Assembly: GCF_004348545.1 (NCBI RefSeq)
Contig: NZ_SMKL01000017.1
Span: forward strand, 1 to 64,000
Source of the DNA: Jiangella ureilytica
GTDB lineage: Bacteria; Actinomycetota; Actinomycetes; Jiangellales; Jiangellaceae
Reading direction: 5' to 3'
DNA length: 64,000 bases
In this document: one piece after another, positions 51,019 through 59,430 of the stretch
How the letters are laid out: each line of letters begins with the position of its first letter
How positions within the stretch are numbered: position 1 is the stretch's first letter
Notes under the pieces: generated by a model
The model's input: only the letters and a program-made list of their open reading frames with translations
Database searches by the model: none
Told to the model about the DNA's origin: nothing
Translations under genes and position numbers: made by a program

Positions 51019-51552
51019 GTCATCGGCGAAGACTTCGAGATCGTTCTCGGCGCGGCGCGCGCGGGCGCGCCGTGGGCCTTCGAGCGCCTGTACACCGATC
51101 TCGCGCCCGTCGTCACCGGCTATCTGCGCCTGCAGGGCTCGGCCGAACCCGACGATCTGACCAGCGAGGTCTTCCTCGGTGTGTTCGCCGGGCTGTCCTC
51201 GTTCACCGGGTCCGAGCAACAGTTCCGGTCCTGGGTGTTCACCATCGCGCACCGGAGGCTCGTCGACGAACGACGGCGGGCGGTGCGACGCCCGGCGGAG
51301 CCCACCGCCGACCCCGCGATGCTCGATGGCCGAGGCGGCGACACCGAGGCGGAGGCCCTCGACGCGCTGGGGCTGCGCCGGGTGTACGAGCTGTGCGCCA
51401 CGCTCTCGCCGGACCAGCGCGAGGTGCTGTTGCTGCGCATCGTCGGCGACCTCACCGTCGAGCAGGTGGCCCGCACCGTCGGCCGCTCCGTCGGCGCCGT
51501 GAAGGCCCTGCAGCGACGCGGCCTGGCGGCGCTGCGGAAAAAAATCGGGTGA
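51019..51552 (+). CDS. ECF sigma factor without a canonical start codon
   Basis: ECF sigma factor of about 177 residues. Region 2 begins near the N-terminus (GEDFEIVLGAARAGAPWAFE, then LRLQGSAEPDDLTSEVFLGV and FRSWVFTIAHRRLVDERRR); region 4 is LSPDQREVLLLRIVGDLTVEQVARTVGRSVGAVKAL. The first ATG/GTG/TTG in frame (GTG 51181) would delete half of region 2. The frame is open back to a TGA at 50980. GGGGAGG at 51007-51012 sits six bases before GTC-ATC-GGC, exactly where a start belongs, so translation may begin at GTC 51019 or ATC 51022, or the start codon has mutated. It is followed by its probable anti-sigma gene after 42 bases. Confidence 0.8.
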   Translation, partial: VIGEDFEIVLGAARAGAPWAFERLYTDLAPVVTGYLRLQGSAEPDDLTSEVFLGVFAGLSSFTGSEQQFRSWVFTIAHRRLVDERRRAVRRPAEPTADPAMLDGRGGDTEAEALDALGLRRVYELCATLSPDQREVLLLRIVGDLTVEQVARTVGRSVGAVKALQRRGLAALRKKIG

Positions 51553-51594
51553 CCCCGTACCCCCGGGGGCGCTCGCGGCGATCACAGGGACGAG

Positions 51595-52461
51595 ATGCTT
51601 CCACTCCACCTGCTCGACGACGACACCGTCGAGGCCCTGCTGGCCGGTCGCCCGGTCACGCCCGGATTGGCGCCGCTGGCCGGGGCCGTCGGGGAGCTGA
51701 GGGCTGCCGCCCGGCAGCCGGTGCGGCCGTCGGCCGAGCTGGCGCAGCGGCTGGCCAGCGGTGACTTCACCGGCATCTCGCCCGCCCCGCAGCCGCCCTC
51801 GCACCGGCTGCGGACCTGGCTCGCCGGCGTCAGCCCGCGGGCCCGCGTCGTCACCGGCGCGGTCGTCCTCGTCACCGGCCTCACGGCCGCCACCGCCGCG
51901 GGCGCGCTGCCAGGCGGCGCCCAGGCGCGCATGCAGACGATCATCGAGACGGTGACGCCGATCAGCTTCCAGCGCGACGAGCCCGCCCCGGACACCGTCG
52001 AGGACGTCCGCGACCCCGGTTCCGGCCGAGGCGACTCGTCCACCACCGAAGACCCTGGCTCGCCGGTGACTCAGCCGCCCGGCAAGCCAGAGACACCTCC
52101 CGGGAGGCCCGATGAGCCGGGCAACCCGGAGAAGCCCGAGAGCAGGCCGGAGGAGCCTCCGGGCAAACCCGAGTCCCCGCCTGGCAAGCCCGAGTCCCCG
52201 CCTGGCAAGCCCGAGTCCCCGCCTGGCAAGCCCGAGTCCCCGCCTGGCAAGCCCGAGAGTCCGGGGAAGCCCGACACGCCTCCCGGGCAGGAGGACAGGC
52301 CCGCGACGCCGGACCAGCCCAACGGCAACGGCGGCTCCCAGGAGAACGGCAACGGCTCCGGAGACGGAAACGGCCAGGGCCAGGGCAGCGGGAACGGCTC
52401 CGGCGATCGCCCTCACGGTCCAGACCGTCAGGGCCCCAGAACGCCCGACGTACCACGATGA
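51595..52461 (+). CDS. Membrane protein with proline-rich repeats, probable anti-sigma partner
   Basis: Protein of 288 residues. A cytoplasmic N-terminal part (1-80) precedes one membrane segment (about 84-106). The outer part (about 120-288) is disordered: Pro/Gly/Glu/Lys-rich with PGKPESP repeats, then Asn/Gly-rich. The layout (short inside domain, one membrane segment, external tail) and its place right after an ECF sigma gene suggest a membrane anti-sigma or sigma-linked wall protein. No zinc motif is seen. The repeat is encoded by four identical 21-base units. Confidence 0.75.
   Translation: MLPLHLLDDDTVEALLAGRPVTPGLAPLAGAVGELRAAARQPVRPSAELAQRLASGDFTGISPAPQPPSHRLRTWLAGVSPRARVVTGAVVLVTGLTAATAAGALPGGAQARMQTIIETVTPISFQRDEPAPDTVEDVRDPGSGRGDSSTTEDPGSPVTQPPGKPETPPGRPDEPGNPEKPESRPEEPPGKPESPPGKPESPPGKPESPPGKPESPPGKPESPGKPDTPPGQEDRPATPDQPNGNGGSQENGNGSGDGNGQGQGSGNGSGDRPHGPDRQGPRTPDVPR
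52168..52251 (+). repeat. Four identical 21-bp tandem repeats within a coding region
   Basis: The unit CCCGAGTCCCCGCCTGGCAA plus G occurs four times without a mismatch (52168-52188, 52189-52209, 52210-52230, 52231-52251), encoding PESPPGK. Perfect identity means recent expansion, so copy number probably varies between strains. Confidence 0.95.
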
Positions 52462-52593
52462 CGTCGGGTGCAGGTTGCGGCCCCGGTTCGCTGCGGAGGC
52501 CGGGGTCGCAACCTTCAACTGTTCCCCGTGCGGAGTGTGTGCGCCGCCGGACCGGGTAATCGGACGCACGTCGCCCACCCGTGAGGAGTCGCG

Positions 52594-53112
52594 GTGTCCG
52601 AACCCGCAGACGAGGCCGTCCGGCCGGAGCCCCGGCTGCTCGGCATCTACCTCAACGACCACCTGGCCGGCTCGACGGCCGGCGTCCGGCTGGTCCGCCG
52701 GCTCGCGCGCGGCCTGCGCGGCACTCCGCTGAAGGAGCCCCTGGCCGGGTTGGCGCAGGAGATCGCCGCCGACCACGCCGACCTGCTCGCGATCATGGCC
52801 GAGCTGAATGTCCCGGTCCGCCGCTACAAGATCTACACGGCCGCGGCCGCCGAGCTCGCGGGGCGGCTGAAGCTCAACGGCCACCTGCTGACGCGGTCGC
52901 CGCTGAGCACCGTGGTCGAGCTGGAGATGCTGCGCCTGGGCATCGAGGGGAAGGCCAGCGGCTGGCGCACGCTGCGGGCCGTCGGCGCGGCTCGCGGGCG
53001 GCCCGACCCGGAGCGCGTGGATCACCTCATCGACCGGGCGACGTCGCAGTCCGCGCTGCTCGAGACGCTGCGGATCCGCGCCGCCGCACGCGTCTTCGGC
53101 GTGCCGGCCTGA
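52594..53112 (+). CDS. Helical hypothetical protein
   Basis: Soluble all-helical protein of 172 residues, GTG start after GAGGAG. RLLGIYLNDHLAGSTAGVRLVRRLAR and EPLAGLAQEIAADHADLLAIM suggest a helical bundle, and a basic stretch VRRYKIY follows; the general look recalls ferritin-like bundles but metal ligands are not evident. It is conserved in style in actinobacteria but I know no function. The following epimerase starts 14 bases later on the same strand, so they are probably one operon. Confidence 0.72.
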   Translation: MSEPADEAVRPEPRLLGIYLNDHLAGSTAGVRLVRRLARGLRGTPLKEPLAGLAQEIAADHADLLAIMAELNVPVRRYKIYTAAAAELAGRLKLNGHLLTRSPLSTVVELEMLRLGIEGKASGWRTLRAVGAARGRPDPERVDHLIDRATSQSALLETLRIRAAARVFGVPA

Positions 53113-53126
53113 GGGGAGTGGATGCC

Positions 53127-54122
53127 ATGCGTGTGGCCGTCACCGGCGCCACCGGGAACCTCGGCAGCAGCATCGTGCCGATGCTGGCGGGCGCCGACGG
53201 GGTCACCGAGGTGGTGGCGATCGCCCGGCGCCGGCCCGAGCGGCTGCCCGCCCGCGCCACCTTCGCCGTCGCCGACATCGCGCGGGGCGACCCGGGGCCC
53301 GCGCTCGCCGGCAGCGACGCGCTGGTGCACCTGGCCTGGGCGTTCCAGCCGACGCACGACCCGCTGCGGACCTGGGACGTCAACGTGCGCGGCGGCATCG
53401 CCACGTTCGAGGCGGCAGCGCGAGCCGGTGTGCGCACGCTCGTGTACGTGTCGTCCGTGGGCGCCTACTCGCCGGGAGCGGGCCGGCAGGTCGACGAGAC
53501 CTGGCCGACGCACAGCCTGCCGACCGCGGCGTACGGGCGCGAGAAGGCCTACCTCGAGCGCTACCTCGACGCGTTCGAGCTGCGCCACCCCGACGTGCGC
53601 GTGGTGCGCCTGCGGCCCTGCTTCGTCTTCCAGCGGCCGGCCGCCAGCGAGCAGGCGCGGATCTTCGCCGGCCCGCTGCTGCCCCGGACGCTGCTGCGGC
53701 CGGGCCGGCTGCCGGTCGTGCCGGTGCCCGCGCGGCTGCGGTTCCAGGCCGTGCACGCCGACGACGTCGCCGACGCGGTCCGGCGGGTGGTGACGGGCGA
53801 GGCCCGCGGCGCCTACAACCTGGCCACCGACGACGTCATCGACGTGGCCGCGCTGGGCGAGGTGCTGGGGACGCGCACAGTGGCGGTGCCCGAGAGCGTG
53901 ACGGTCCTGGCGACGGAGGCGGCCTGGCGGCTGCGGCTGGTCCCGGCCGACCACGAGCTGCTGCGGCTGCTGCTGTCGCTGCCGACGCTGGACAGCGGCC
54001 GCGCCCGCCGGGAGCTGGGCTGGCAGCCGGTCCGCACCGGCCGGCAGGCGCTGCGCGAGGCCCTGGTGGGCATGGCCGAGGGCGCCGGCGGCTCGACGCC
54101 GCCGTTGCACTCCGGCCGGTGA
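53127..54122 (+). CDS. NAD-dependent epimerase/dehydratase family protein
   Basis: Extended SDR of 331 residues. VTGATGNLGSSIVPML (about 5-20) binds the cofactor, LVYVSSVGAYSPG (about 106-118) carries the Ser, and AAYGREKAYLERYLD holds the catalytic YxxxK (YGREK, about 136-140). FQAVHADDVADAVRR and RRELGWQPVRTG are C-terminal family features. The style is that of atypical, sugar-nucleotide or flavonoid-reductase-like SDRs. It follows the helical protein by 14 bases. Substrate unknown. Confidence 0.85.
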   Translation: MRVAVTGATGNLGSSIVPMLAGADGVTEVVAIARRRPERLPARATFAVADIARGDPGPALAGSDALVHLAWAFQPTHDPLRTWDVNVRGGIATFEAAARAGVRTLVYVSSVGAYSPGAGRQVDETWPTHSLPTAAYGREKAYLERYLDAFELRHPDVRVVRLRPCFVFQRPAASEQARIFAGPLLPRTLLRPGRLPVVPVPARLRFQAVHADDVADAVRRVVTGEARGAYNLATDDVIDVAALGEVLGTRTVAVPESVTVLATEAAWRLRLVPADHELLRLLLSLPTLDSGRARRELGWQPVRTGRQALREALVGMAEGAGGSTPPLHSGR

Positions 54123-54197
54123 CACCTCTCGGCCGGGGTTCCGACGGGTACTGCTCGCCTGCACGTCGCCGGGCGGACACGCGACCGGCGCATCCTG

Positions 54198-54239
54198 GAT
54201 CCTCATCATTCGGACATCCGGGGGCGCATCATGAGGATC
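54198..54239 (+). promoter_or_regulatory. Inverted repeat that pairs with the start codon of the PHP hydrolase
   Basis: GATCCTCAT (54198-54206) is complementary to ATGAGGATC (54231-54239), which begins with the start codon. A nine-pair stem with a 24-base loop could hide the start and ribosome binding site in the mRNA. The upstream arm includes ATCCTGGAT, also present in the palindrome at 28463-28514. Confidence 0.3.
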
Positions 54240-55742
54240 GACCGCCGCACGCTGCTCGCCGGAGGCCTCGCCACCGGCGCCGTGCTCGCGCTGCAGCCGG
54301 CGCAGACGTTCGCCCAGCCGCTCTGGACCGGGCGGGCCGAGGGCGCCTCGCGGCGTTCGGCGCTGTTCCCGGGCGTGCGCCTGGTCCACGGCGACCTGCA
54401 CAACCACAGCCACCTGTCCGACGGGATGGGCGACCCCACCCAGCTCTACGCGACGCTGCGTGCGGCCGGCATCGACGTCGCCGCGCTGACCGATCACACG
54501 GTGGGCGCGTCGGCGTTCGGCCGCGACGTGTGCGCGCCGGTGCCGAACACCGTCGGCGAGCGCAACCCGTGCCGCGAGCTGTTCGGCCTCGGTGAGGACG
54601 GCTGGCAGCTGGTCCGGTCGCTGGCCGACGACGCCGACGCCCCGGCGCAGTACACGGCGCTGTCCGGGTTCGAGTGGTCCAGCCCGTACCTCGGACACAT
54701 GAACGTCTGGTTCAGCGAGGAGTGGGTCGACCCGCTGCGCACCGGCGGCCTGACGGCTGACGGGCTGGCCGGCATCGGGCTGCCGGTGGAGCTGCTGGCC
54801 GTGCTGCTGCGCACCGAGTTCGGCGCGCTGCTCACCGAGGCGGAGATCGCCGGCTTCATCGCGTCGGTCCGCGACCAGGACCCGGCCGGCATGCGCCGTC
54901 TGTACGACTGGATGCTGCGCCGGCCGGGGCACCCGCAGGGCGGCGGCTCCGACGCGCTGGTCGGCTTCAACCACCCCAACCGCGAGCCCGACGTGTTCGA
55001 CGGCTTCCGCTATGACGAGCGGGTGGCCGGCCGCGTCGTCAGCCTCGAGCTGTTCAACCGCCGCGACGACTACCTGTTCGAGGGCGTCCGCGACGGCATG
55101 GCCTCGCCGCTGGTGGCCTGCCTGAACGCGGGCTGGCACGTCGGCATCATCGGGGTCACCGACGAGCACGAGCCGAACTGGGGGTCCGAGGTCGGCAAGG
55201 GCCGGGCCGGCCTCTGGCTGCGCACGCTGACCCGCCGCGGCGTCCGCGACGCGCTGCTGTCGCGCCGGGTGTTCGCCACCCGCGAGGCCGGCCTGGCGCT
55301 GGCCGCGACCGCCGACGGCATCCCCATGGGGCAGCCGGTGCCGGAGCCCACCGGCGACGTCGCGTTCGAGCTCGACCTCGACCTCGGCCCGGACCTCGGC
55401 GGCACGCCGGTGACCATCCAGGTGCTGCGGCCCGGGCCGCAGGTGCCCGCCGTCGCCGCCGTCGTCGAGGCCACGGCCGGCGGCCCGGAGCCGATCCGGT
55501 TCAGCGTGCCGCTGGACCCGGCCGACGGCGACTGGGTGGTGCTGCGCGTCTCCGACCCGGCCCGCCCGAACGACGCGCCGGCGCCGTTCGACCACCCGTG
55601 CAACGACCGCGGACTGGCCTACAGCAGCCCGTGGTGGCTCGGCGGCGCCCGGCGCCGGCCCGCCACCGCCGTCGCACGCAACGCCCACCGGGCCCGGCGC
55701 ATGAGCGCGCACGACCTGGCCTGGTGGGGACACGCGCACTGA
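54231..55742 (+). CDS. Exported CehA/McbA-type PHP metallohydrolase
   Basis: Protein of 503 residues. A twin-arginine-like signal (RIDRRTLLAGGLATGAVLAL, about 2-21) opens it. The PHP metal motif is VHGDLHNHSHLSDG (about 51-64), then LTDHTVG, GFEWSS and FNHPNREPD; DEHEPN lies further on. PHP/CehA proteins hydrolyse phosphoesters or carbamates with a metal centre. C-terminal beta-rich region after about residue 370. Substrate unknown; export suggests scavenging or wall turnover. Confidence 0.87.
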   Translation: MRIDRRTLLAGGLATGAVLALQPAQTFAQPLWTGRAEGASRRSALFPGVRLVHGDLHNHSHLSDGMGDPTQLYATLRAAGIDVAALTDHTVGASAFGRDVCAPVPNTVGERNPCRELFGLGEDGWQLVRSLADDADAPAQYTALSGFEWSSPYLGHMNVWFSEEWVDPLRTGGLTADGLAGIGLPVELLAVLLRTEFGALLTEAEIAGFIASVRDQDPAGMRRLYDWMLRRPGHPQGGGSDALVGFNHPNREPDVFDGFRYDERVAGRVVSLELFNRRDDYLFEGVRDGMASPLVACLNAGWHVGIIGVTDEHEPNWGSEVGKGRAGLWLRTLTRRGVRDALLSRRVFATREAGLALAATADGIPMGQPVPEPTGDVAFELDLDLGPDLGGTPVTIQVLRPGPQVPAVAAVVEATAGGPEPIRFSVPLDPADGDWVVLRVSDPARPNDAPAPFDHPCNDRGLAYSSPWWLGGARRRPATAVARNAHRARRMSAHDLAWWGHAH

Positions 55743-55745
55743 CCG

Positions 55746-56537
55746 TTACACCGACCGCTGGTAGGCCCGGAAGGCCCGGGTCGCAAGCCAGGCCATGACG
55801 AGCGTCAGGGCGATCAGCATCGCGGCCCGGCCGAACACCGCCGGCCAGTCCGGGTCGCCGAGCAGCGCGTCGCGGCTCGCCCGGGCCGCCCAGTCGACCG
55901 GGTTGTACCGCGCGACGGTGCCGACCCAGCCGGGCAGCAGCGCGGGCGCCATCATCACCGTCGACAGGAACGCCAGCGGCAGGGTCAGGAACTGCGACAC
56001 CCCGATGAGCGACTCCTGCGACCGCAGCGTCAGCGCGACCGCGCACGACAGCGCCGCGAAGATCACCGCGAGCAGGGTGGCGCAGAGCAGCACCACCAGC
56101 ACGCCGGCCACGCCGCCGTCGTAGCGCGCCCCGGCCAGCAGCCCGACGCCGAACACGATGAGCGACTGCACCACCGTCACGACCGCCTGGTAGGCCAGCG
56201 CGCCGGTGATCAGCGCGCCCCGGCTGACCGGCGACGTGAGGGTGCGGTCCATGACGCCGCGCTGCATGTCGTCGATGAAGCCGGTGCCGGCCCACCCGGC
56301 CGACATCATCGCCGTCATGACGACGACGCCCGGGGTCAGGTACTCCAGGTACGAGGTGTCGCCGAAGCCCGGCAGGTCGGCGACGCGCTGGAACAGCTGG
56401 CCGAACAGCAGCAGCCAGACCATCGGCTGGATCAGTGTGAACGCGAGGTACACCGGCTCGCGGCGCAGGATGCGCAGCGACCGCCCGGTGAGATGTCCGG
56501 CGTGGCGCAGCGCGACGGGGACGGTGGTCGTGCTCAC
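55746..56537 (-). CDS. ABC-2 type transporter permease (DrrB-like)
   Basis: Permease of 263 residues with about six hydrophobic segments and the ABC-2 motif region (GVMDRTLTSPVSRGALITG, about 94-112). GTG 56537 overlaps the ATPase stop by four bases. It is the second DrrAB-type exporter of the window, only distantly like the one at 7620. It converges on the PHP hydrolase gene with three bases between. Its unit is preceded by a PadR repressor, which probably controls it. Confidence 0.88.
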   Translation of the reverse strand: MSTTTVPVALRHAGHLTGRSLRILRREPVYLAFTLIQPMVWLLLFGQLFQRVADLPGFGDTSYLEYLTPGVVVMTAMMSAGWAGTGFIDDMQRGVMDRTLTSPVSRGALITGALAYQAVVTVVQSLIVFGVGLLAGARYDGGVAGVLVVLLCATLLAVIFAALSCAVALTLRSQESLIGVSQFLTLPLAFLSTVMMAPALLPGWVGTVARYNPVDWAARASRDALLGDPDWPAVFGRAAMLIALTLVMAWLATRAFRAYQRSV

Positions 56538-57496
56538 GCGGCCACCTTCGTGTCGGCGCTGTGGAAGGACCGGCCGGCGTGGCGCAGGTACACGTCGTCG
56601 AGCGAGGGCCGGGCGAGCGTCACCGAGGCCAGCGGCACGCCGGAGGTCTCCAGCGCGGCCAGCAGGCCGGGCAGCGGCGCGGCGCCGTCGTCGACGCGGG
56701 CATGCAGCCGGGCGCCGTCGACCGTGATCTCGCCGACGCCCGGCACCGAGCCGACGGCCCGTCGGGCGGCCTCCTGCTGCCTCGCGTCGGCCAGCTCGAC
56801 CTGGACCGCGTCGCCGTGCAGGCCGCCCTTGAGCTCCTCGGGCGTGCCCTCGGCCACGACCCGGCCGCGGTCGATGATGACCAGCCGGTCGGCCTCCTCG
56901 AGGTAGTGCGTCGTCAGCAGGACGGTGACACCGTCGGCCGCCGTGACCCCGGAGATCTCCGCCCACATGCCGGCGCGGGCCTCGGGGTCCAGCCCGGTCG
57001 TGGGCTCGTCGAGGAAGAGCACCCGGGGCCGGTGCATGAGCGCCAGCGCGACGTCGAGCTTGCGCTGCATGCCGCCGGACCACGTCTTCGTGACCCGGCC
57101 GGCGGCGTCGGCCAGCCCGAACCGCTCGAGCAGCTGGTCGCCGCGGGCGCGGATGTCCGCCCGCGTCATGCCGTAGACGTGTCCCTGCAGGGTGACGTTC
57201 TCGCGCCCCGTGGCGGTGGGGTCGAAGCACGGCTTCTGTGGCACGTAGCCGATGGCGTGGCGGACCCGGCCCGGCTCCGTCGCGACGTCGAGCCCGGCGA
57301 CGGCGGTGCCGCTGTCAGGGGTGACGAGCGTGGTGAGGATCTTCGTGGTGGTGGACTTGCCGGCGCCGTTCGGCCCGAGCAGGCCGAACACGGTGCCGCT
57401 GGGCACCGTGAAGCCGACGCCGGACAGCGCCCGGACGGCCTTGGCGCCCTTGCCGTAGGTCTTCACGAGGCCATCGGCCTCGATGGCGTGGTGCAT
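56534..57496 (-). CDS. ABC transporter ATP-binding protein (DrrA-like)
   Basis: ATPase of 320 residues. Walker A is GPNGAGKST (41-49), the signature is WSGGM (139-143), Walker B is VLFLDEP (159-165) and the C-terminal extension ends SLDDVYLRHAGRSF. GGAAGGAGC lies upstream of the ATG. Downstream of the padR gene by about 170 bases, all on the minus strand. This arrangement is typical of inducible drug efflux: PadR repressor plus DrrAB pump. Confidence 0.92.
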   Translation of the reverse strand: MHHAIEADGLVKTYGKGAKAVRALSGVGFTVPSGTVFGLLGPNGAGKSTTTKILTTLVTPDSGTAVAGLDVATEPGRVRHAIGYVPQKPCFDPTATGRENVTLQGHVYGMTRADIRARGDQLLERFGLADAAGRVTKTWSGGMQRKLDVALALMHRPRVLFLDEPTTGLDPEARAGMWAEISGVTAADGVTVLLTTHYLEEADRLVIIDRGRVVAEGTPEELKGGLHGDAVQVELADARQQEAARRAVGSVPGVGEITVDGARLHARVDDGAAPLPGLLAALETSGVPLASVTLARPSLDDVYLRHAGRSFHSADTKVAA

Positions 57497-57666
57497 GGTG
57501 CGGTGCTCCTTCCGATGGAGGGAGCCGGTGCCGCACGGCGTCGCCCGTATCCTTGGGAGTGCAGGATCCTGGGGTCGGGCCGATCCGTCCGTTGAGTCTC
57601 CGGCTCCTGGTTTCCGATGGGCTCCCGGCCGTGGTGTTGCAGCACCGTGGCCGGGAGTCGCTGCGT

Positions 57667-58353
57667 CTAGTGGTTCTCGTCGTGCTGGGCGAAGACGAGC
57701 TCGTCGGGGAACTCCGCGGCGATCTTCGCCTCGATCTCGCCGGGTGCGACGCCGTCGCGGCGCAGCTCGTGGATGCGCCGCCACATGCCGAACCCGCCGA
57801 GGGTCTCGTCGCGCAAGTCGTGGAGCAGGTGCTCGACGAACGCGATCTCGGCGTTCTGGAGCGCGACGGTGAACTCCGTCTCGATCATGAAGAGCCGTGG
57901 CAGCCCGACCGACCGCGCCTCCTCGAACACCGCCTCGGCCGCCTTCTGCTGGAAGCGCAGGTTGCGCAGCCGCTGGCCGAGCAGCTCAATCACCTGCTCC
58001 GGCGGCAGCGCGCCGGCCAGCGACAGTGCCGCCTCGAACTGCGTGAACTCCTTCTTCGGCGTGCTCAGCAGTTCGACCAGCCAGTCGACCATGACCTGCC
58101 CGCCGGTCTCGGTGATGGCGTAGACGGTCCGTTCGGGCCGGCGGCCCTCGCGGACCGTCTCGGTGGCCTCGATCAGGCCGCGCTTCATGAGCGACTCGAC
58201 GACGGAGTACAGCGAGCCGTAGTTGACCTTGATGCTGTCCTCCTTGCGCCGTTCGCGGAGGGTGCTCGACATCTCGTACGGATGCATCGGCCGTTCCCAG
58301 AGCAGGACGAGGACGGCCAGCGCCAGGGGATTGGCGGGGCGGGTCGCGGCCAT
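57667..58353 (-). CDS. PadR family transcriptional regulator
   Basis: Repressor of 228 residues. The PadR winged helix (about 8-85) contains LALAVLVLLWERPMHPYEM and KVNYGSLYSVVESLMKRGLIEATE; a C-terminal helical dimerisation domain follows. The ATG at 58353 has GAGGAG nearby; an upstream ATG at 58383 falls inside the operator-like repeats and is therefore unlikely. PadR proteins commonly repress themselves and an adjacent ABC pump; the pump genes lie directly downstream. Confidence 0.9.
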   Translation of the reverse strand: MAATRPANPLALAVLVLLWERPMHPYEMSSTLRERRKEDSIKVNYGSLYSVVESLMKRGLIEATETVREGRRPERTVYAITETGGQVMVDWLVELLSTPKKEFTQFEAALSLAGALPPEQVIELLGQRLRNLRFQQKAAEAVFEEARSVGLPRLFMIETEFTVALQNAEIAFVEHLLHDLRDETLGGFGMWRRIHELRRDGVAPGEIEAKIAAEFPDELVFAQHDENH

Positions 58354-58368
58354 GGGAACTCCTCTAAG

Positions 58369-58393
58369 TCGAATATTCGACATCGAGTATTCG
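58369..58393. promoter_or_regulatory. Tandem palindromic operator of the PadR repressor
   Basis: TCGAATATTCGA (58369-58380) is a perfect 12-base palindrome and TCGAGTATTCG (58383-58393) a near copy 14 bases further, 16-40 bases upstream of the padR start. The sites are A/T-rich islands in GC-rich DNA and lie where a repressor would act on padR and perhaps the divergent cutA. Confidence 0.65.
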
Positions 58394-58450
58394 CCGCCGA
58401 GCAGACGCTGTCAACCGCTGGGATGCAGGGTCGCGGGTTAGGCTGCGGAC

Positions 58451-58768
58451 GTGGCCGGTGAGCAGGTGAGCGTGACGACGACGGCGGGCAGCGAGGCGGT
58501 GGCGCGTGAGCTCGCCGAGAGCGTCGTGGCGGCCCGGCTCGGCGCCTGCGCGCAGATCGTGCCCGTCACGAGCGTCTACCGCTGGGAGGGGACGGTGCAC
58601 GCCGACCCGGAATGGCGGGTCGAGATCAAGACCTCCGCCGACCGCGCCGACGCCCTCGTGGCGCACGTGCGCGAGCGGCATCCGTACGACCTGCCCGAGA
58701 TCGTGGTGACCCCGGTCATCGGCGGGAGCGCCGAGTACCTGGCCTGGGTGGATGCCGAGACCAGCTGA
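58451..58768 (+). CDS. cutA: CutA family divalent-cation tolerance protein
   Basis: Protein of 105 residues, full-length CutA: AARLGACAQIVP (about 26-37), TSVYRWEGTV (about 39-48) and HPYDLPEIVVTPVIGGSAEYLAWV (cited for position, about 76-99). CutA is a small trimer linked to copper tolerance in Escherichia coli; its exact role is unclear. GTG start. It is divergent from padR with 97 bases between, including the PadR-type sites. Confidence 0.93.
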   Translation: MAGEQVSVTTTAGSEAVARELAESVVAARLGACAQIVPVTSVYRWEGTVHADPEWRVEIKTSADRADALVAHVRERHPYDLPEIVVTPVIGGSAEYLAWVDAETS

Positions 58769-58956
58769 CGGCCGTCGCGGCTCGCCGGAGGACGACTCGC
58801 CCGAACGACCCCCACAGCGGCATCCCGCATGGTACCGTCCCTTCCCCGGCACAAAGGATCTTGCCTCGCCGGGGCCGGCATGCCGGAGTGACCTCCGCGT
58901 CACGATCCACGGGGACCTTGACAGTTCTAGCGACCCTCAGCAAAGGTAAGCGTCGG

Positions 58957-59421
58957 ATGACAACCCGGCACTTCGGTGCCGACCCCAGGAGCCAGGCGGG
59001 AACCAGGGTGGAGTTCCCGGCTTCGCGAACAGATGGTGGTGAAGCGTCCGTGAGCAACGACGTCGCCGTGCAGACCCGCGACTTCGGTGGCTGCACGATC
59101 CTGACCGTCCCCGGCGACCTCGACGCCGCACTGGCCGACGAGATCCGCTGGGCCGCCAACGCCGCCGACAGCCGACACGTCGTGGTCGACCTCGGCCGCG
59201 CCGGCTCGGTGGACGCGTCGGCGGCCACGGCGTTGGTCGGCCTGCACGAGCGGGCGCGGGCACGGGGCGGCGGCGTCTGCGTGGTCACGCGCGAGCTCGG
59301 GGTGCGGGCCCAGTTCGAGCAGGTGGCGCCCGGTTTCGCGCCCCGCTGCTACGACCAGATCGGCGACGCCCTCGAGGCCTCCATGTCCGACCGCGACGCG
59401 GCGCCGGCCGACCTGGCGTAG
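58957..59421 (+). CDS. STAS domain protein (anti-sigma-factor-antagonist-like)
   Basis: Protein of 154 residues from ATG 58957, or 123 from GTG 59050. The STAS domain (C-terminal 110 residues) has GCTILTVPGDLDAALADEIRWAAN, HVVVDLGRAGSVDASAATALVGLHERA and a final VAPGF. The phosphorylatable Ser of SpoIIAA-type antagonists is in the SVDASAA segment. AAAGG precedes the first start. It may act in a partner-switching system, but no anti-sigma kinase gene is next to it; a SigF-type sigma gene lies about 2 kb away. Confidence 0.8.
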   Translation: MTTRHFGADPRSQAGTRVEFPASRTDGGEASVSNDVAVQTRDFGGCTILTVPGDLDAALADEIRWAANAADSRHVVVDLGRAGSVDASAATALVGLHERARARGGGVCVVTRELGVRAQFEQVAPGFAPRCYDQIGDALEASMSDRDAAPADLA

Positions 59422-59430
59422 CGCGCGGCC

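Noticed and set aside
52168-52251. Short regular repeats as a possible CRISPR array
   Set aside because: Units are directly joined without spacers and code for PESPPGK in frame.
58918-58950. TTGACA as a -35 box for the STAS gene
   Set aside because: The hexamer is perfect, but no convincing -10 sequence is found at 16-18 bases.
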